DNA from: Solimonas sp040754295
GTDB lineage: Bacteria > Pseudomonadota > Gammaproteobacteria > Nevskiales > Nevskiaceae
DNA length: 58,030 nucleotides
Direction: 5' to 3'
NCBI GenBank assembly: GCA_040754295.1
Contig: JBFMCQ010000017.1
Location: forward strand, 1 to 58,030
Shown: piece after piece, positions 40,575-49,365 of the stretch
Position numbering within the stretch: position 1 is the stretch's first letter
How the letters are laid out: every line of letters begins with the position of its first letter
Notes under the pieces: generated by a model
What the model saw: only the letters and a program-made list of their open reading frames with translations
Databases searched by the model: none
Told to the model about the DNA's origin: nothing
Position numbers and translations under genes: made by a program

Positions 40575-42410
40575 ATGCGTCGCTGTCACCGCGCGGCCCT
40601 GCTGCCGCTGCTGTTCCCCTTTCCGGCACTGGCTCAGCCGGATGCACCGACACCGCTCGACCCGATCGTCGTCACCGCGAGCCGCGCGCCGGAGCCGCTC
40701 AGCGAGACCCTGGCCGCCGTCACCGTGATCACGCGCGCCGATATCGAGCGCCTGCAGCCAAGCGACTTCGCCGCGCTTTTGACCGCGGTGCCCGGCATCA
40801 GCATCAGCAACACCGGCGGCGCCGGCAAGACCACCGGCGTGTTCCTGCGCGGCACCGAATCGGATCACGTGCTGGTGCTGATCGACGGCGTCAGGATCGG
40901 CTCGGCGACCGCCGGCACCGCGGCGTTCGAGCAGATTCCGGTCGAGCAGATCGAGCGCATCGAGATCGTGAGCGGCCCGCGCGCGAGCCTGTACGGGTCC
41001 GACGCGCTCGGCGGCGTGATCCAGATCTTCACGCGCCGCGGCGGCGGCGAGACCGCCGTGCCGTCGTTCGGCATCCGCGCCGGCAGCCGCGGCAGCGGCG
41101 CCGCCGAGCTGGGCGTGCACGGCGGGGCCGGCAAGGCTTGGTACGCGGCGAGTCTGAGCGGCCGGACGACCGACGGCATCAATGCGCAGCGCAGCTCCGG
41201 CGAGCCGGACCACGATGGCTTCCGCCAGATCGCCGGCTCGCTGCGCGGCGGCTGGCAGCTCGGCAACGGCGGCGAGATCGGCGCGCACTATCTGCGCGCC
41301 GAGGGCGACAGCGAGTACGACAGCGCCTTCACCGGCGGCGCCGACAGTACGCAGACCGTGCTCGAAGTGCTCGGCGCGCAGGCGCGGCTGCCGCTGCTCG
41401 CGCACTGGCAGACGGCGCTCTCGGCGGGCATCAGCCGCGACGAATCCGACATCGAGCTCGACGACCGCCGCACCGACCGCTTCGACACGCGCCGCGATCA
41501 CGTCGCCTGGCAGAACGATTTCACGCTGGCGCAGACGCAGAGCCTTGCGCTGGGCGTCGACTACCTGAGCGACCACGTCGACGGCACGACCGACTACGCC
41601 GTCGATGCCCGCGACAACACCGGCGTCTTCGCGCAATACCAGGGCGGCTTCGGCGCGCACGCGCTGCAGCTGTCGCTGCGTCACGACGACAACGAGCAGT
41701 TCGGCAGCGAGCAGACCGGCGGCGCCGCCTGGGGCTGGCGCTTCAGCGATGCGCTGCGACTGTCCGCCGCCTACGGCACCGCGTTCAAGGCGCCGAGCTT
41801 CAACGAGCTGTACTTCCCCGACTTCGGCAACCCCGACCTCGGTCCCGAGAAGGCGCGCAGCGCGGAAGTCGGCCTTGCCGGCTTCGCCCAGCACTGGAAC
41901 TGGCGCGTGCACGCCTATCGCACCGAGATCGACGACCTGATCACGACCGTGCTCGTCGATCCGGAGAACTTCATCTTCGCCCCCATCAACGTCGACGAGG
42001 CGCTGATCGTCGGCGTCGAGGCGGCGGTCGACGCACGCCTCGGCGCCTGGCGGCTGCAGACGACGCTCGGCTGGCTGGACCCGGAAAACGATTCCGGCGA
42101 GAACAAGGGCAAGCTGCTGCGCCGCCGCGCGCGGGAGACCGCTCGCGTCGACGTCGACTACGCCTTCAGCCGCGCCGCGCTCGGCGCCACGCTCTACGCC
42201 GCCGGCAAGCGCTACGAGAACGCGGAGAACACGCAGAAGCTCGGCGGCTACGCCACGCTCGCGCTGCGCGCCGAGTACCGCGTGCTGCCGGCGTGGCGAC
42301 TGCAGGCCAGCGTCGAGAACGCGCTGAACAAGCAGTACGAAACCGCGCTGACCTACAACCAGCCCGGCGCGACGTACTGGCTCGGTCTGCGCTACAGCCC
42401 CCGAACCTGA
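40575..42410 (+). CDS. btuB: TonB-dependent cobalamin receptor BtuB
   Basis: 611 aa. A signal peptide (about 1-20), the TonB box DPIVVTA, a plug domain (to about 140, with RGTESDHVLVLIDGVR) and a beta-barrel ending in ...YWLGLRYSPRT. It imports corrinoids across the outer membrane. The ATG at 40575 starts MRRCHRAALLPLLF. It is first behind the riboswitch. Confidence 0.92.
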   Translation: MRRCHRAALLPLLFPFPALAQPDAPTPLDPIVVTASRAPEPLSETLAAVTVITRADIERLQPSDFAALLTAVPGISISNTGGAGKTTGVFLRGTESDHVLVLIDGVRIGSATAGTAAFEQIPVEQIERIEIVSGPRASLYGSDALGGVIQIFTRRGGGETAVPSFGIRAGSRGSGAAELGVHGGAGKAWYAASLSGRTTDGINAQRSSGEPDHDGFRQIAGSLRGGWQLGNGGEIGAHYLRAEGDSEYDSAFTGGADSTQTVLEVLGAQARLPLLAHWQTALSAGISRDESDIELDDRRTDRFDTRRDHVAWQNDFTLAQTQSLALGVDYLSDHVDGTTDYAVDARDNTGVFAQYQGGFGAHALQLSLRHDDNEQFGSEQTGGAAWGWRFSDALRLSAAYGTAFKAPSFNELYFPDFGNPDLGPEKARSAEVGLAGFAQHWNWRVHAYRTEIDDLITTVLVDPENFIFAPINVDEALIVGVEAAVDARLGAWRLQTTLGWLDPENDSGENKGKLLRRRARETARVDVDYAFSRAALGATLYAAGKRYENAENTQKLGGYATLALRAEYRVLPAWRLQASVENALNKQYETALTYNQPGATYWLGLRYSPRT

Positions 42411-42421
42411 GGAGAACCGCG

Positions 42422-43003
42422 ATGACGCTCACAAACCGGCACGCGCTTGCCATTCTCGCCGCGCTGGCGGCGCTCATGGCGCTGACGCGCATCCATCACT
42501 TCGGCCCGCTGCCCGATGCCTCGTGGGCAGTGTTCTTCGCCGGCGGCTTTTACCTGCGCGGCCGCGCGCGCTGGGCGCTGCCGCTGCTGCTGGTCGAGGC
42601 CGTGCTGATCGACTACGTGGCCACGCAGCGGCTCGGCGTGAGCAGCTATTGCATCACGCCGTCGTACTGGGCGATCGTGCCCGCCTACGCCGCCCTCTGG
42701 CTCGGCGGCGACTGGCTGCGCCGCGCTCATCGCGGCGAGGCGCGCGATCTGCTGCGTCTGGCCGGCGCCGCCTTCGTCGCGATCAGCGTCTGCTTCGTGC
42801 TCACCAACGGCGCGTTCTACTGGCTCGGCGGCCGCTATCCCGATCCGAACTGGGCGCAGTACGTCGAGCGCTTCTTTGCGTACTACGGCGACTTCCTGCA
42901 GGTGCCGGCGGCGTATCTGGCCGTGGGCGCGGCGCTGCATCTCGTCGCCGCGCGCGTGCTGCCGTCGCTCTTCGCAGCCGCGCCTGCGCGGCATGACGAC
43001 TGA
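42422..43003 (+). CDS. Integral membrane protein of the cobalamin operon
   Basis: 193 aa with about five membrane helices. The pattern (FGPLPDASWAVFFAGGFYLRG, then ITPSYWAIVPAYAALWLGG) resembles small multi-pass proteins seen after btuB in riboswitch-controlled operons. No btuCDF genes are present, so it could take part in corrinoid or cobalt passage across the inner membrane. This is inference. Its stop lies 11 nt inside the next gene. Confidence 0.7.
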   Translation: MTLTNRHALAILAALAALMALTRIHHFGPLPDASWAVFFAGGFYLRGRARWALPLLLVEAVLIDYVATQRLGVSSYCITPSYWAIVPAYAALWLGGDWLRRAHRGEARDLLRLAGAAFVAISVCFVLTNGAFYWLGGRYPDPNWAQYVERFFAYYGDFLQVPAAYLAVGAALHLVAARVLPSLFAAAPARHDD

Positions 43004-43601
43004 GGACGCCGCGCGCGCGGCGCGCCATCTGGCGCGCATGCAGCGTAAGAAGGCGGCCGTCGACGCACGTATCGACGCTGCGCAGCAGACGCGCGGCCTG
43101 CTGCTCGTGCTCACCGGCAACGGCAAGGGCAAGAGCTCGTCGGCCTTCGGCATGGTGGCGCGCGCGCTCGGCCATGGCCTGCGCGTCGGCGTCGCCCAGT
43201 TCATCAAGGGCCGCTCCGATACCGGCGAGGAAGCGCTGTTCCGCAGACTCGGCGTCGACTGGCGCGTGCTCGGCGAAGGCTTCACCTGGGAGACGCAGAG
43301 CCTCGCACGCGACATCGACACCGCACGGCGCGCGTGGAGCGAAGTGCGGCCGATGCTGCGCGACCCGCAGCTCGATCTCGTCGTGCTCGACGAGCTGACC
43401 TATCCGCTCAAGTACGGCTGGCTCGATCTGCAGACGGTGCTGGAGGATCTGCAGATGCGTCCGCCGCTGCAGCACGTCGTCGTCACCGGCCGCGGCGCGC
43501 CGCCGGCGCTGTGCGATGCGGCCGACACCGTGAGCGAGCTGCGCGACGTCAAGCACGCCTTTCGCGCCGGCGTGAAGGCGCAGAAGGGCATCGACCTGTG
43601 A
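42993..43601 (+). CDS. cobO: Corrinoid adenosyltransferase (CobO/BtuR)
   Basis: 202 aa. The ATP-binding GNGKGKSSSAFG loop and VAQFIKG, VLDELTYPLKYGW and VTGRGAP motifs are those of CobA/CobO/BtuR. It transfers the 5'-deoxyadenosyl group to cob(I)alamin or its precursors, making the AdoCbl form IcmF needs. It overlaps the preceding gene. Confidence 0.94.
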   Translation: MTTEDAARAARHLARMQRKKAAVDARIDAAQQTRGLLLVLTGNGKGKSSSAFGMVARALGHGLRVGVAQFIKGRSDTGEEALFRRLGVDWRVLGEGFTWETQSLARDIDTARRAWSEVRPMLRDPQLDLVVLDELTYPLKYGWLDLQTVLEDLQMRPPLQHVVVTGRGAPPALCDAADTVSELRDVKHAFRAGVKAQKGIDL

Positions 43602-43611
43602 GCCGCGGTGC

Positions 43612-44535
43612 ATGAGCATCGTCACCATCGCCGCGGCGCTCGCGCTCGACGGCGTGCTCGGCGAGCCGCGCCGCGCGCATCCGCTGGTCGGCTTCGGGCG
43701 CATCGCACAGGCGCTCGAGCGCTGGCTGCATCCGGGCGGGGCGGCAGCGCCCCGCCAGGCGTTTCTGCGCGGCGCGCTGGCCTGGAGCCTCGCGGTGCTG
43801 CCGCTCACGGCATCGGCGGTCGTGGCGGTGCGGTCGCTGCCGCAGCCGGCGGGCACGCTCTTCGAAGTCGCGGTGCTGTATCTGGCGATCGGCCACCGCA
43901 GCCTGCGCGAGCACGCGCGGCAAGTCGCTTCGGCGCTGCTCGCCGGCGACCTCGCGGGCGCACGCGGCGCGGTCGCGCGGATCGTCAGCCGCGACACGGC
44001 GGACATGGATGAACCGCGCGTCGCGGCGGCGACGGTCGAATCGGTGCTCGAGAACGGCAACGATGCGCTGTTCGCGCCGCTGTTCTGGTTTGCGCTCGCC
44101 GGTGCGCCCGGCGCCGTGCTGTACCGCCTGGCCAACACGCTCGACGCGATGTGGGGCTATCGCAGCGCCCGCTACCGGCATTTTGGCGGCTGCGCCGCGC
44201 GCGCCGACGATCTGCTGAACTACCTGCCGGCGCGCCTGGCCGCGCTGAGCTATGCACTGTGCGGAAGGCTGCGGCTCGCACTGGCATGCTGGCGCGCGCA
44301 GGCGCCGGCCTGGGACAGCCCCAACGCCGGCCCGGTGATGGCGGCCGGCGCCGGCAGTCTGCGCCTGCGGCTCGGCGGCGGTGCGTTCTATCGCGGCGTC
44401 TGGCACGAGCGGCCTGCGCTGGGCACAGGCGCGACGCCGGGCGCCAGGGACATCGCGCGCGCCTGCCGGCTGGTGCTGCATGCACTGCTGCTGTGGATCG
44501 CCGCACTTGCCGCGCTGGAGCTCGCCCATGCTTGA
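43612..44535 (+). CDS. cbiB: Adenosylcobinamide-phosphate synthase (CbiB)
   Basis: 307 aa membrane protein. DGVLGEPRRAHPLVGFGR and RDTADMDEPRVAAATVESVLEN are the CbiB/CobD signatures. It attaches aminopropanol phosphate to adenosylcobyric acid. ATG 43612 lies 10 nt after cobO. The end overlaps the next gene. Confidence 0.93.
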   Translation: MSIVTIAAALALDGVLGEPRRAHPLVGFGRIAQALERWLHPGGAAAPRQAFLRGALAWSLAVLPLTASAVVAVRSLPQPAGTLFEVAVLYLAIGHRSLREHARQVASALLAGDLAGARGAVARIVSRDTADMDEPRVAAATVESVLENGNDALFAPLFWFALAGAPGAVLYRLANTLDAMWGYRSARYRHFGGCAARADDLLNYLPARLAALSYALCGRLRLALACWRAQAPAWDSPNAGPVMAAGAGSLRLRLGGGAFYRGVWHERPALGTGATPGARDIARACRLVLHALLLWIAALAALELAHA

Positions 44536-45526
44536 GCACGGCGGGCTTCTGCGGCAGGCGGCGGCGCACTACGGCATCGCGCTGCCGGACTGGCTCGATC
44601 TGTCGACCGGCATCAATCCACACGCCTGGCCGGTGCCGACACCGAGCGCCGCGAGCTGGCAGCGGCTGCCGGAGGACGACGACGGGCTCGTCGAAACGGC
44701 GCGGTGCTACTACGGCGTGCGCGATCTGCTGCCGGTCGCCGGCAGCCAGGCCGCGATCCAGGCGCTGCCGCGGCTGCGCGAGCGCGGCCGCGTCGGCGTC
44801 CTGCAGGGCGCGTACGCCGAGCATGCACTGCGCTGGCGGATGGCCGGGCACGAGCTGCGCGTGCTGCAGGCCGGCGATCTCAGGCCGGACCTGCCGGAGC
44901 TCGACGTGCTCGTGCTGTGCAGCCCGGACAACCCGACGGGCACGCAGTGGACGCGCGCGCAGCTGCTGCGCTGGCAGACGACGCTCGCGGCGCGCGGCGG
45001 CTGGCTCGTCGTCGACGAGGCCTTCATCGATGCACGGCCCGAGCAGAGTGTTGCGTCCGACACCGGGCGCGACGGCCTGATCGTGCTGCGCTCGCTCGGC
45101 AAGTTCTTCGGGCTCGCCGGCGCACGCGTCGGCTTCGTCTGCGCGGCGCCGGCACTGCTGCAGCGGCTCGCCGAAATGCTCGGGCCATGGCCGATCGCCG
45201 GTCCGGCACGCGAGATCGCGCAGCATGCGCTCGCCGACCGCGCCTGGCAGGCAGGCGCGCGCGCAACGCTCGCGCAGCAGAGCGCACGCCTCGCCGCGCT
45301 GCTGGACCAGCACGGCCTCGCGCCGGCCGGCGGCTGCGCGCTGTTTCAGTGGGTGCGCACGGCGCGGGCGGCGGCGATCCACGATGAGCTCGCGCGACAG
45401 GCGATCCTGACGCGGCTGTTCGATGCGCCCGCGAGCCTGCGCTTCGGCCTGCCCGGTCGCGAGGCGGACTGGGCCAGGCTCGACGCAGCGCTGCGCTCGG
45501 TCACCCGGAAGGAGCGCGCCGCATGA
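44528..45526 (+). CDS. cobD: Threonine-phosphate decarboxylase (CobD/CobC-like)
   Basis: 332 aa, PLP-dependent fold-I aminotransferase type. DLSTGINPHAWP at the N-terminus, CSPDNPTG and the PLP lysine in RSLGKFFGLAGARVGF are all present. It makes (R)-1-amino-2-propanol phosphate for CbiB. Overlaps cbiB by 8 nt and cobQ by ATGA. Confidence 0.92.
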   Translation: MLEHGGLLRQAAAHYGIALPDWLDLSTGINPHAWPVPTPSAASWQRLPEDDDGLVETARCYYGVRDLLPVAGSQAAIQALPRLRERGRVGVLQGAYAEHALRWRMAGHELRVLQAGDLRPDLPELDVLVLCSPDNPTGTQWTRAQLLRWQTTLAARGGWLVVDEAFIDARPEQSVASDTGRDGLIVLRSLGKFFGLAGARVGFVCAAPALLQRLAEMLGPWPIAGPAREIAQHALADRAWQAGARATLAQQSARLAALLDQHGLAPAGGCALFQWVRTARAAAIHDELARQAILTRLFDAPASLRFGLPGREADWARLDAALRSVTRKERAA

Positions 45527-47031
45527 GCGCATCGACGCTGATGGTCCAGGGCACGACCTCGGATGCCGGCAAGTCCACGCTCGTTGCGGGCCTGTGCCGC
45601 GTGCTGCGCCGGCGCGGCGTCGCGGTCGCGCCGTTCAAGCCGCAGAACATGGCGCTCAACAGCGCCGTGGCCGCGGACGGCGGCGAGATCGGCCGCGCGC
45701 AGGCGCTGCAGGCACAGGCCGCCGGCATCGCCAGCAGCGTGCATCTCAATCCGGTGCTGCTCAAGCCCAACACGGACATCGGCGCGCAGGTCATCGTGCA
45801 CGGCCGCGCGGTGGCGACGCTCGATGCACGCGCGTATCACGATTACAAGGGCATCGCGATGGCAGCGGTGCTCGACTCGTACTCGCGCCTGCGGCAGGCA
45901 TACCGCTGCGTCCTCGTCGAAGGCGCCGGCTCGCCGGCCGAGATCAATCTGCGCGAGCGCGACATCGCCAATATGGGCTTCGCCGAGGCCGTCGACTGCC
46001 CGGTGATCGTGATCGCCGACATCGACCGCGGCGGCGTGTTCGCCCACCTCGTCGGCACGCTCGAGCTGCTGGGCGCGAGCGAGCGCGCGCGCGTGCGCGG
46101 CTTCGTCATCAACCGCTTTCGCGGCGACCGCGCGCTGCTCGAGCCCGGCCTGCGCTGGCTCGAGCAGCGCACCGACAAACCGGTGCTCGGCGTGCTGCCG
46201 TATCTGCACGCTCTGCACCTCGATGCCGAGGACGCGATCGCCGCGCTGCCTACGAATGCCGATGCCGCGCTGCGCGTCGTCGTGCCGGTGCTGCCGCGCA
46301 TCAGCAATCACAGCGATTTCGACGCGCTGCGGCTGCACCCGCAGGTCGATCTGCGCTTCGTCGGTCCCGGCTGCGCGCCGCCGCCGGCCGATCTCGTGAT
46401 CCTGCCGGGCTCGAAATCCGTGCGCGCCGATCTGCAGTATCTGCGCGAACAGCATTGGCGCGACTACCTGGAGCGCCACCTGCGCTACGGCGGCCGCCTC
46501 ATCGGCATCTGCGGCGGCTTGCAGATGCTCGGGCGCGCGATCCACGATCCGCACGGCATCGAAGGCCCGGCCGGCAGCAGCGAAGGCTTCGGCTGGCTCG
46601 ATATCGAAACCACGCTGCAAGCCGGGAAATGCCTGCGCAATGTCGACGGCCGCCTGCTGCTCGGCGCGGGCGCGGCCGTGCGCGGCTACGAGATCCACGC
46701 TGGCGTGAGCCGCGGCGCGGGGCTGCGCCGGCCCGCACTGCGGCTCGCCGGACGCGACGACGGCGCGCTCAGCGAAGACGGACGTGTGCTCGGCACTTAC
46801 TTGCACGGGCTCTTCGACGAGCCGGCCGCCTGCGCCGCGCTGCTGCGCTGGGCGGGACTCGAGGCGCCGCAGACGATCGACCGCGACGCCTTGCGCGAAG
46901 CCGCGATCGAGCGGCTCGCCGATGCGCTCGAGCAGCACCTCGACATGGCGGCGATCTCGCGGTTGCTCGGCCTGACCGACGCCGCGCCGCAGTCCGGCGC
47001 TCCGCGGAGCCCGCGATGCCAGGCACGCTGA
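45523..47031 (+). CDS. cobQ: Cobyric acid synthase
   Basis: 502 aa. The N-terminal ATPase has VQGTTSDAGKSTLVAGLCR and the C-terminal glutaminase-like domain has GICGGLQMLGR with the catalytic Cys. It amidates adenosylcobyrinate a,c-diamide at four positions. It is the only corrin-ring-stage enzyme here, so intake of incomplete corrinoids or a ring pathway elsewhere is implied. Confidence 0.95.
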   Translation: MSASTLMVQGTTSDAGKSTLVAGLCRVLRRRGVAVAPFKPQNMALNSAVAADGGEIGRAQALQAQAAGIASSVHLNPVLLKPNTDIGAQVIVHGRAVATLDARAYHDYKGIAMAAVLDSYSRLRQAYRCVLVEGAGSPAEINLRERDIANMGFAEAVDCPVIVIADIDRGGVFAHLVGTLELLGASERARVRGFVINRFRGDRALLEPGLRWLEQRTDKPVLGVLPYLHALHLDAEDAIAALPTNADAALRVVVPVLPRISNHSDFDALRLHPQVDLRFVGPGCAPPPADLVILPGSKSVRADLQYLREQHWRDYLERHLRYGGRLIGICGGLQMLGRAIHDPHGIEGPAGSSEGFGWLDIETTLQAGKCLRNVDGRLLLGAGAAVRGYEIHAGVSRGAGLRRPALRLAGRDDGALSEDGRVLGTYLHGLFDEPAACAALLRWAGLEAPQTIDRDALREAAIERLADALEQHLDMAAISRLLGLTDAAPQSGAPRSPRCQAR

Positions 47032-47540
47032 TCCTCGGCGGCGCCCGCTCGGGCAAGACCCGCTACGCGCAGCAGCTGGCGCAGGACAGCGGGCTCGCCG
47101 TCGTCTATGTCGCGACAGCGACCGCGCAGGATGCCGAGATGCAGGCGCGCATCGTGCGCCATCGCGACGAGCGCCCTGCAGGCTGGACCACGATCGAGGA
47201 GCCGCTGCATCTCGGCGACTGCCTGCGCGCGCAGGCCGCGCCCGGGCGCTGCGTCATCGTCGACTGTCTGACGCTGTGGCTGAGCAATCTGTTGTGCTTG
47301 GACGACGACGCGCTGCTGCAGCACGAGCGCGCTGCGCTCGTCGATGTCCTGCCGGCCTTGCCCGGCCGGCTGATTCTCGTCGCCAACGAAACCGGTCTTG
47401 GCGTCGTGCCGCTGGGCGCACTGACGCGGCGCTACGTCGACGAGGCCGGCTGGCTGCATCAGACCCTTGCGCGACGCTGCGAGCGCGTCGTCATGACCGT
47501 TGCCGGACTTCCACTCGTGCTCAAGGAGCGCGCCGCATGA
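47016..47540 (+). CDS. cobU: Adenosylcobinamide kinase / guanylyltransferase
   Basis: 174 aa. P-loop LILGGARSGKTRYAQ, VATATAQDAEM, HRDERP (GMP-attachment His region), DCLTLWLSN and ANETGLGVVP are the CobU/CobP set. It phosphorylates adenosylcobinamide and loads GMP. It starts 16 nt inside cobQ and ends as ATGA with cobT. Confidence 0.94.
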   Translation: MPGTLILGGARSGKTRYAQQLAQDSGLAVVYVATATAQDAEMQARIVRHRDERPAGWTTIEEPLHLGDCLRAQAAPGRCVIVDCLTLWLSNLLCLDDDALLQHERAALVDVLPALPGRLILVANETGLGVVPLGALTRRYVDEAGWLHQTLARRCERVVMTVAGLPLVLKERAA

Positions 47541-48598
47541 ACGACCGCGGCCGCTGGTGGACGCTGGCGACTCGGGAGCCCGACGCCGCCGCACGCGCCA
47601 TGGCGCTCGCGCGCCAGCAGCAGCTGACCAAGCCGCCGGGCTCGCTCGGAATCCTCGAAGCGCTCGCCGTGCACCTCGCCGGCCTGCAGGGGCGCGAGCG
47701 GCCGGCGGTCGATCGGGTGCAGATCACCGTGTTCGCGGCCGACCACGGCGTTGCGGCGGAGAAGGTGTCGGCGTTTCCGCAGGCGGTGACGGCGCAGATG
47801 ATCGACAACTTCGCCGCCGGCGGCGGTGCGATCAGCGTCGCGGCGCGCATGCTCGGCGCAAGGCTCGAAGTCGTCGATCTGGGCACGGTCGCCGGATCGC
47901 GGGCGGCGGCCGTGCACCGCGCGCATATCGCACCGGGCACCGCCAATCTCGCCGAGGATGCGGCGATGACGGCACCGCAGCTCGAAGCGGCGCTCGCCTG
48001 CGGCCGCGCGGCGGTACTGCGCGCACGCTCCGCCGACACCGAGCTGTTCATCGGCGGCGAGATGGGCATCGCCAACACCACCGCGGCGACGGCGCTCGGC
48101 TGCGCGCTGCTGCGCCTGCCGCCGCAGCTCCTCGCCGGCCCCGGCACCGGTCTCGACGGCGCCGGCGTCGCGCGCAAGATCGGCGTCGTCGAGCGCGCGC
48201 TGGCGCTGCACGCCGCGCACTGCGCCGCGCCGCTGGAAGCGCTGCGCCGGCTCGGCGGCTTCGAGATCGCCGCGCTCTGCGGCAGCTATCTCGCCTGCGC
48301 GCAGGAAGGCCTGGCGGCGCTCGTCGACGGTTTCATTGCGACGGCCGCTGCCCTTGCGGCCTGCCGCATCGCGCCCGGCACGCGCGACTGGCTGCTGTTC
48401 GCGCACCGCTCGGCCGAGCCGGGACACGCCGCGCTGCTCGAGGTGCTCGACGCCCGCGGCCTGCTCGATCTCGATCTGCGGCTGGGCGAAGGCAGCGGCG
48501 CGGCGGTCGCCGTGCCGCTGCTGCGCATGGCCTGCGCGCTGCATGCCGGCATGGCAACGTTCGCGCAAGCCGGTGTCGCAGCTGCGCCATGCCGCTGA
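47537..48598 (+). CDS. cobT: Nicotinate-nucleotide-dimethylbenzimidazole phosphoribosyltransferase
   Basis: 353 aa. KPPGSLGILEALAVHLAGLQG, FAADHGVAAEKVSAFP, GGEMGIANTT and the C-terminal GEGSGAAVA are diagnostic. It activates the lower ligand as alpha-ribazole phosphate. The stop lies just past the start of the cobC stub (48589). Confidence 0.95.
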   Translation: MNDRGRWWTLATREPDAAARAMALARQQQLTKPPGSLGILEALAVHLAGLQGRERPAVDRVQITVFAADHGVAAEKVSAFPQAVTAQMIDNFAAGGGAISVAARMLGARLEVVDLGTVAGSRAAAVHRAHIAPGTANLAEDAAMTAPQLEAALACGRAAVLRARSADTELFIGGEMGIANTTAATALGCALLRLPPQLLAGPGTGLDGAGVARKIGVVERALALHAAHCAAPLEALRRLGGFEIAALCGSYLACAQEGLAALVDGFIATAAALAACRIAPGTRDWLLFAHRSAEPGHAALLEVLDARGLLDLDLRLGEGSGAAVAVPLLRMACALHAGMATFAQAGVAAAPCR

Positions 48599-48651
48599 TC
48601 GGGCCGCTGCGCCACGGCGAAACCGCGCACGGAGCATGCAGCCGCTGCTGA
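48589..48651 (+). pseudogene. cobC: Residual 5' end of cobC (alpha-ribazole phosphatase)
   Basis: A 20-codon frame from ATG 48589 reads MPLIGPLRHGETAHG, carrying the RHGE(T) catalytic motif of histidine phosphatases, then stops at TGA 48649-48651. In many proteobacteria cobC lies between cobT and cobS. Here the rest is gone and cobS begins inside the stub, so a deletion fused the two. Confidence 0.65.
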
Positions 48652-49358
48652 TCGCCGTGCAGTTCCTGACCCGCCTGCCGCTGCGGCTTGGCGCGGCGCC
48701 GACGCCGCAGCAGCAGGCGCGGGCGCTGCTGTGGTATCCGCTCGTCGGCGCGCTGCTCGGCGGCGTCCTGAGCCTGAGCGCGCTGCCGCTCGCGAATACA
48801 CCCGATCTGATCGGTGCGGCGCTGCTGCTCGCGCTCTGGGTGCTGATGACCGGGGCGCTGCATCTCGACGGCCTCGCCGACAGCGCCGATGCCTGGGCCG
48901 GCGGTCACGGCGACGCCGCGCGCAGCCTCGCGATCATGAAGGACCCGGCCGCGGGACCGGCCGCCGTCGTCGTGCTCGTGCTGGTGCTGCTGCTCAAGCT
49001 GGCGGCACTGAGCGTGCTGATCGCACGGTCGCCCGCGCTGATCATGCTCGCGCCGCTGCTCGCCCGTGCGGCGGTGCCGGCGCTGTTTCTGACGACACGC
49101 TACGTGCGGGGCAATGGTCTGGGCGCCGCGATGGCAAAGCATCTGCCGCGTCGCGCGGCGCTGCTCGTCGTCACGGCGGCAGCGGGGCTCGTGCTGCTCG
49201 CCGGATGGAACGGTGCGCGGGCGCTGCTCGCTGCCGCGCTCGCGTTCGGCTTCGTGCGTACGCTCGCACAGCGGCGGATCGGCGGCTTCACCGGCGACGT
49301 GGCCGGCGCGCTGATCGAGATCGTCGAGACGGCGGTGCTGCTGGCCCTCGCGCTGTAA
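48636..49358 (+). CDS. cobS: Adenosylcobinamide-GDP ribazoletransferase (cobalamin synthase)
   Basis: 240 aa, multi-pass membrane enzyme. LTRLPL near the N-terminus, ALHLDGLADSADAWAGG and MKDPAAG are the CobS motifs. It joins AdoCbi-GDP to alpha-ribazole (phosphate). As cobC is lost, the phosphate may be removed by another phosphatase. Last gene of the operon. Confidence 0.94.
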   Translation: MQPLLIAVQFLTRLPLRLGAAPTPQQQARALLWYPLVGALLGGVLSLSALPLANTPDLIGAALLLALWVLMTGALHLDGLADSADAWAGGHGDAARSLAIMKDPAAGPAAVVVLVLVLLLKLAALSVLIARSPALIMLAPLLARAAVPALFLTTRYVRGNGLGAAMAKHLPRRAALLVVTAAAGLVLLAGWNGARALLAAALAFGFVRTLAQRRIGGFTGDVAGALIEIVETAVLLALAL

Positions 49359-49365
49359 AGACCCG

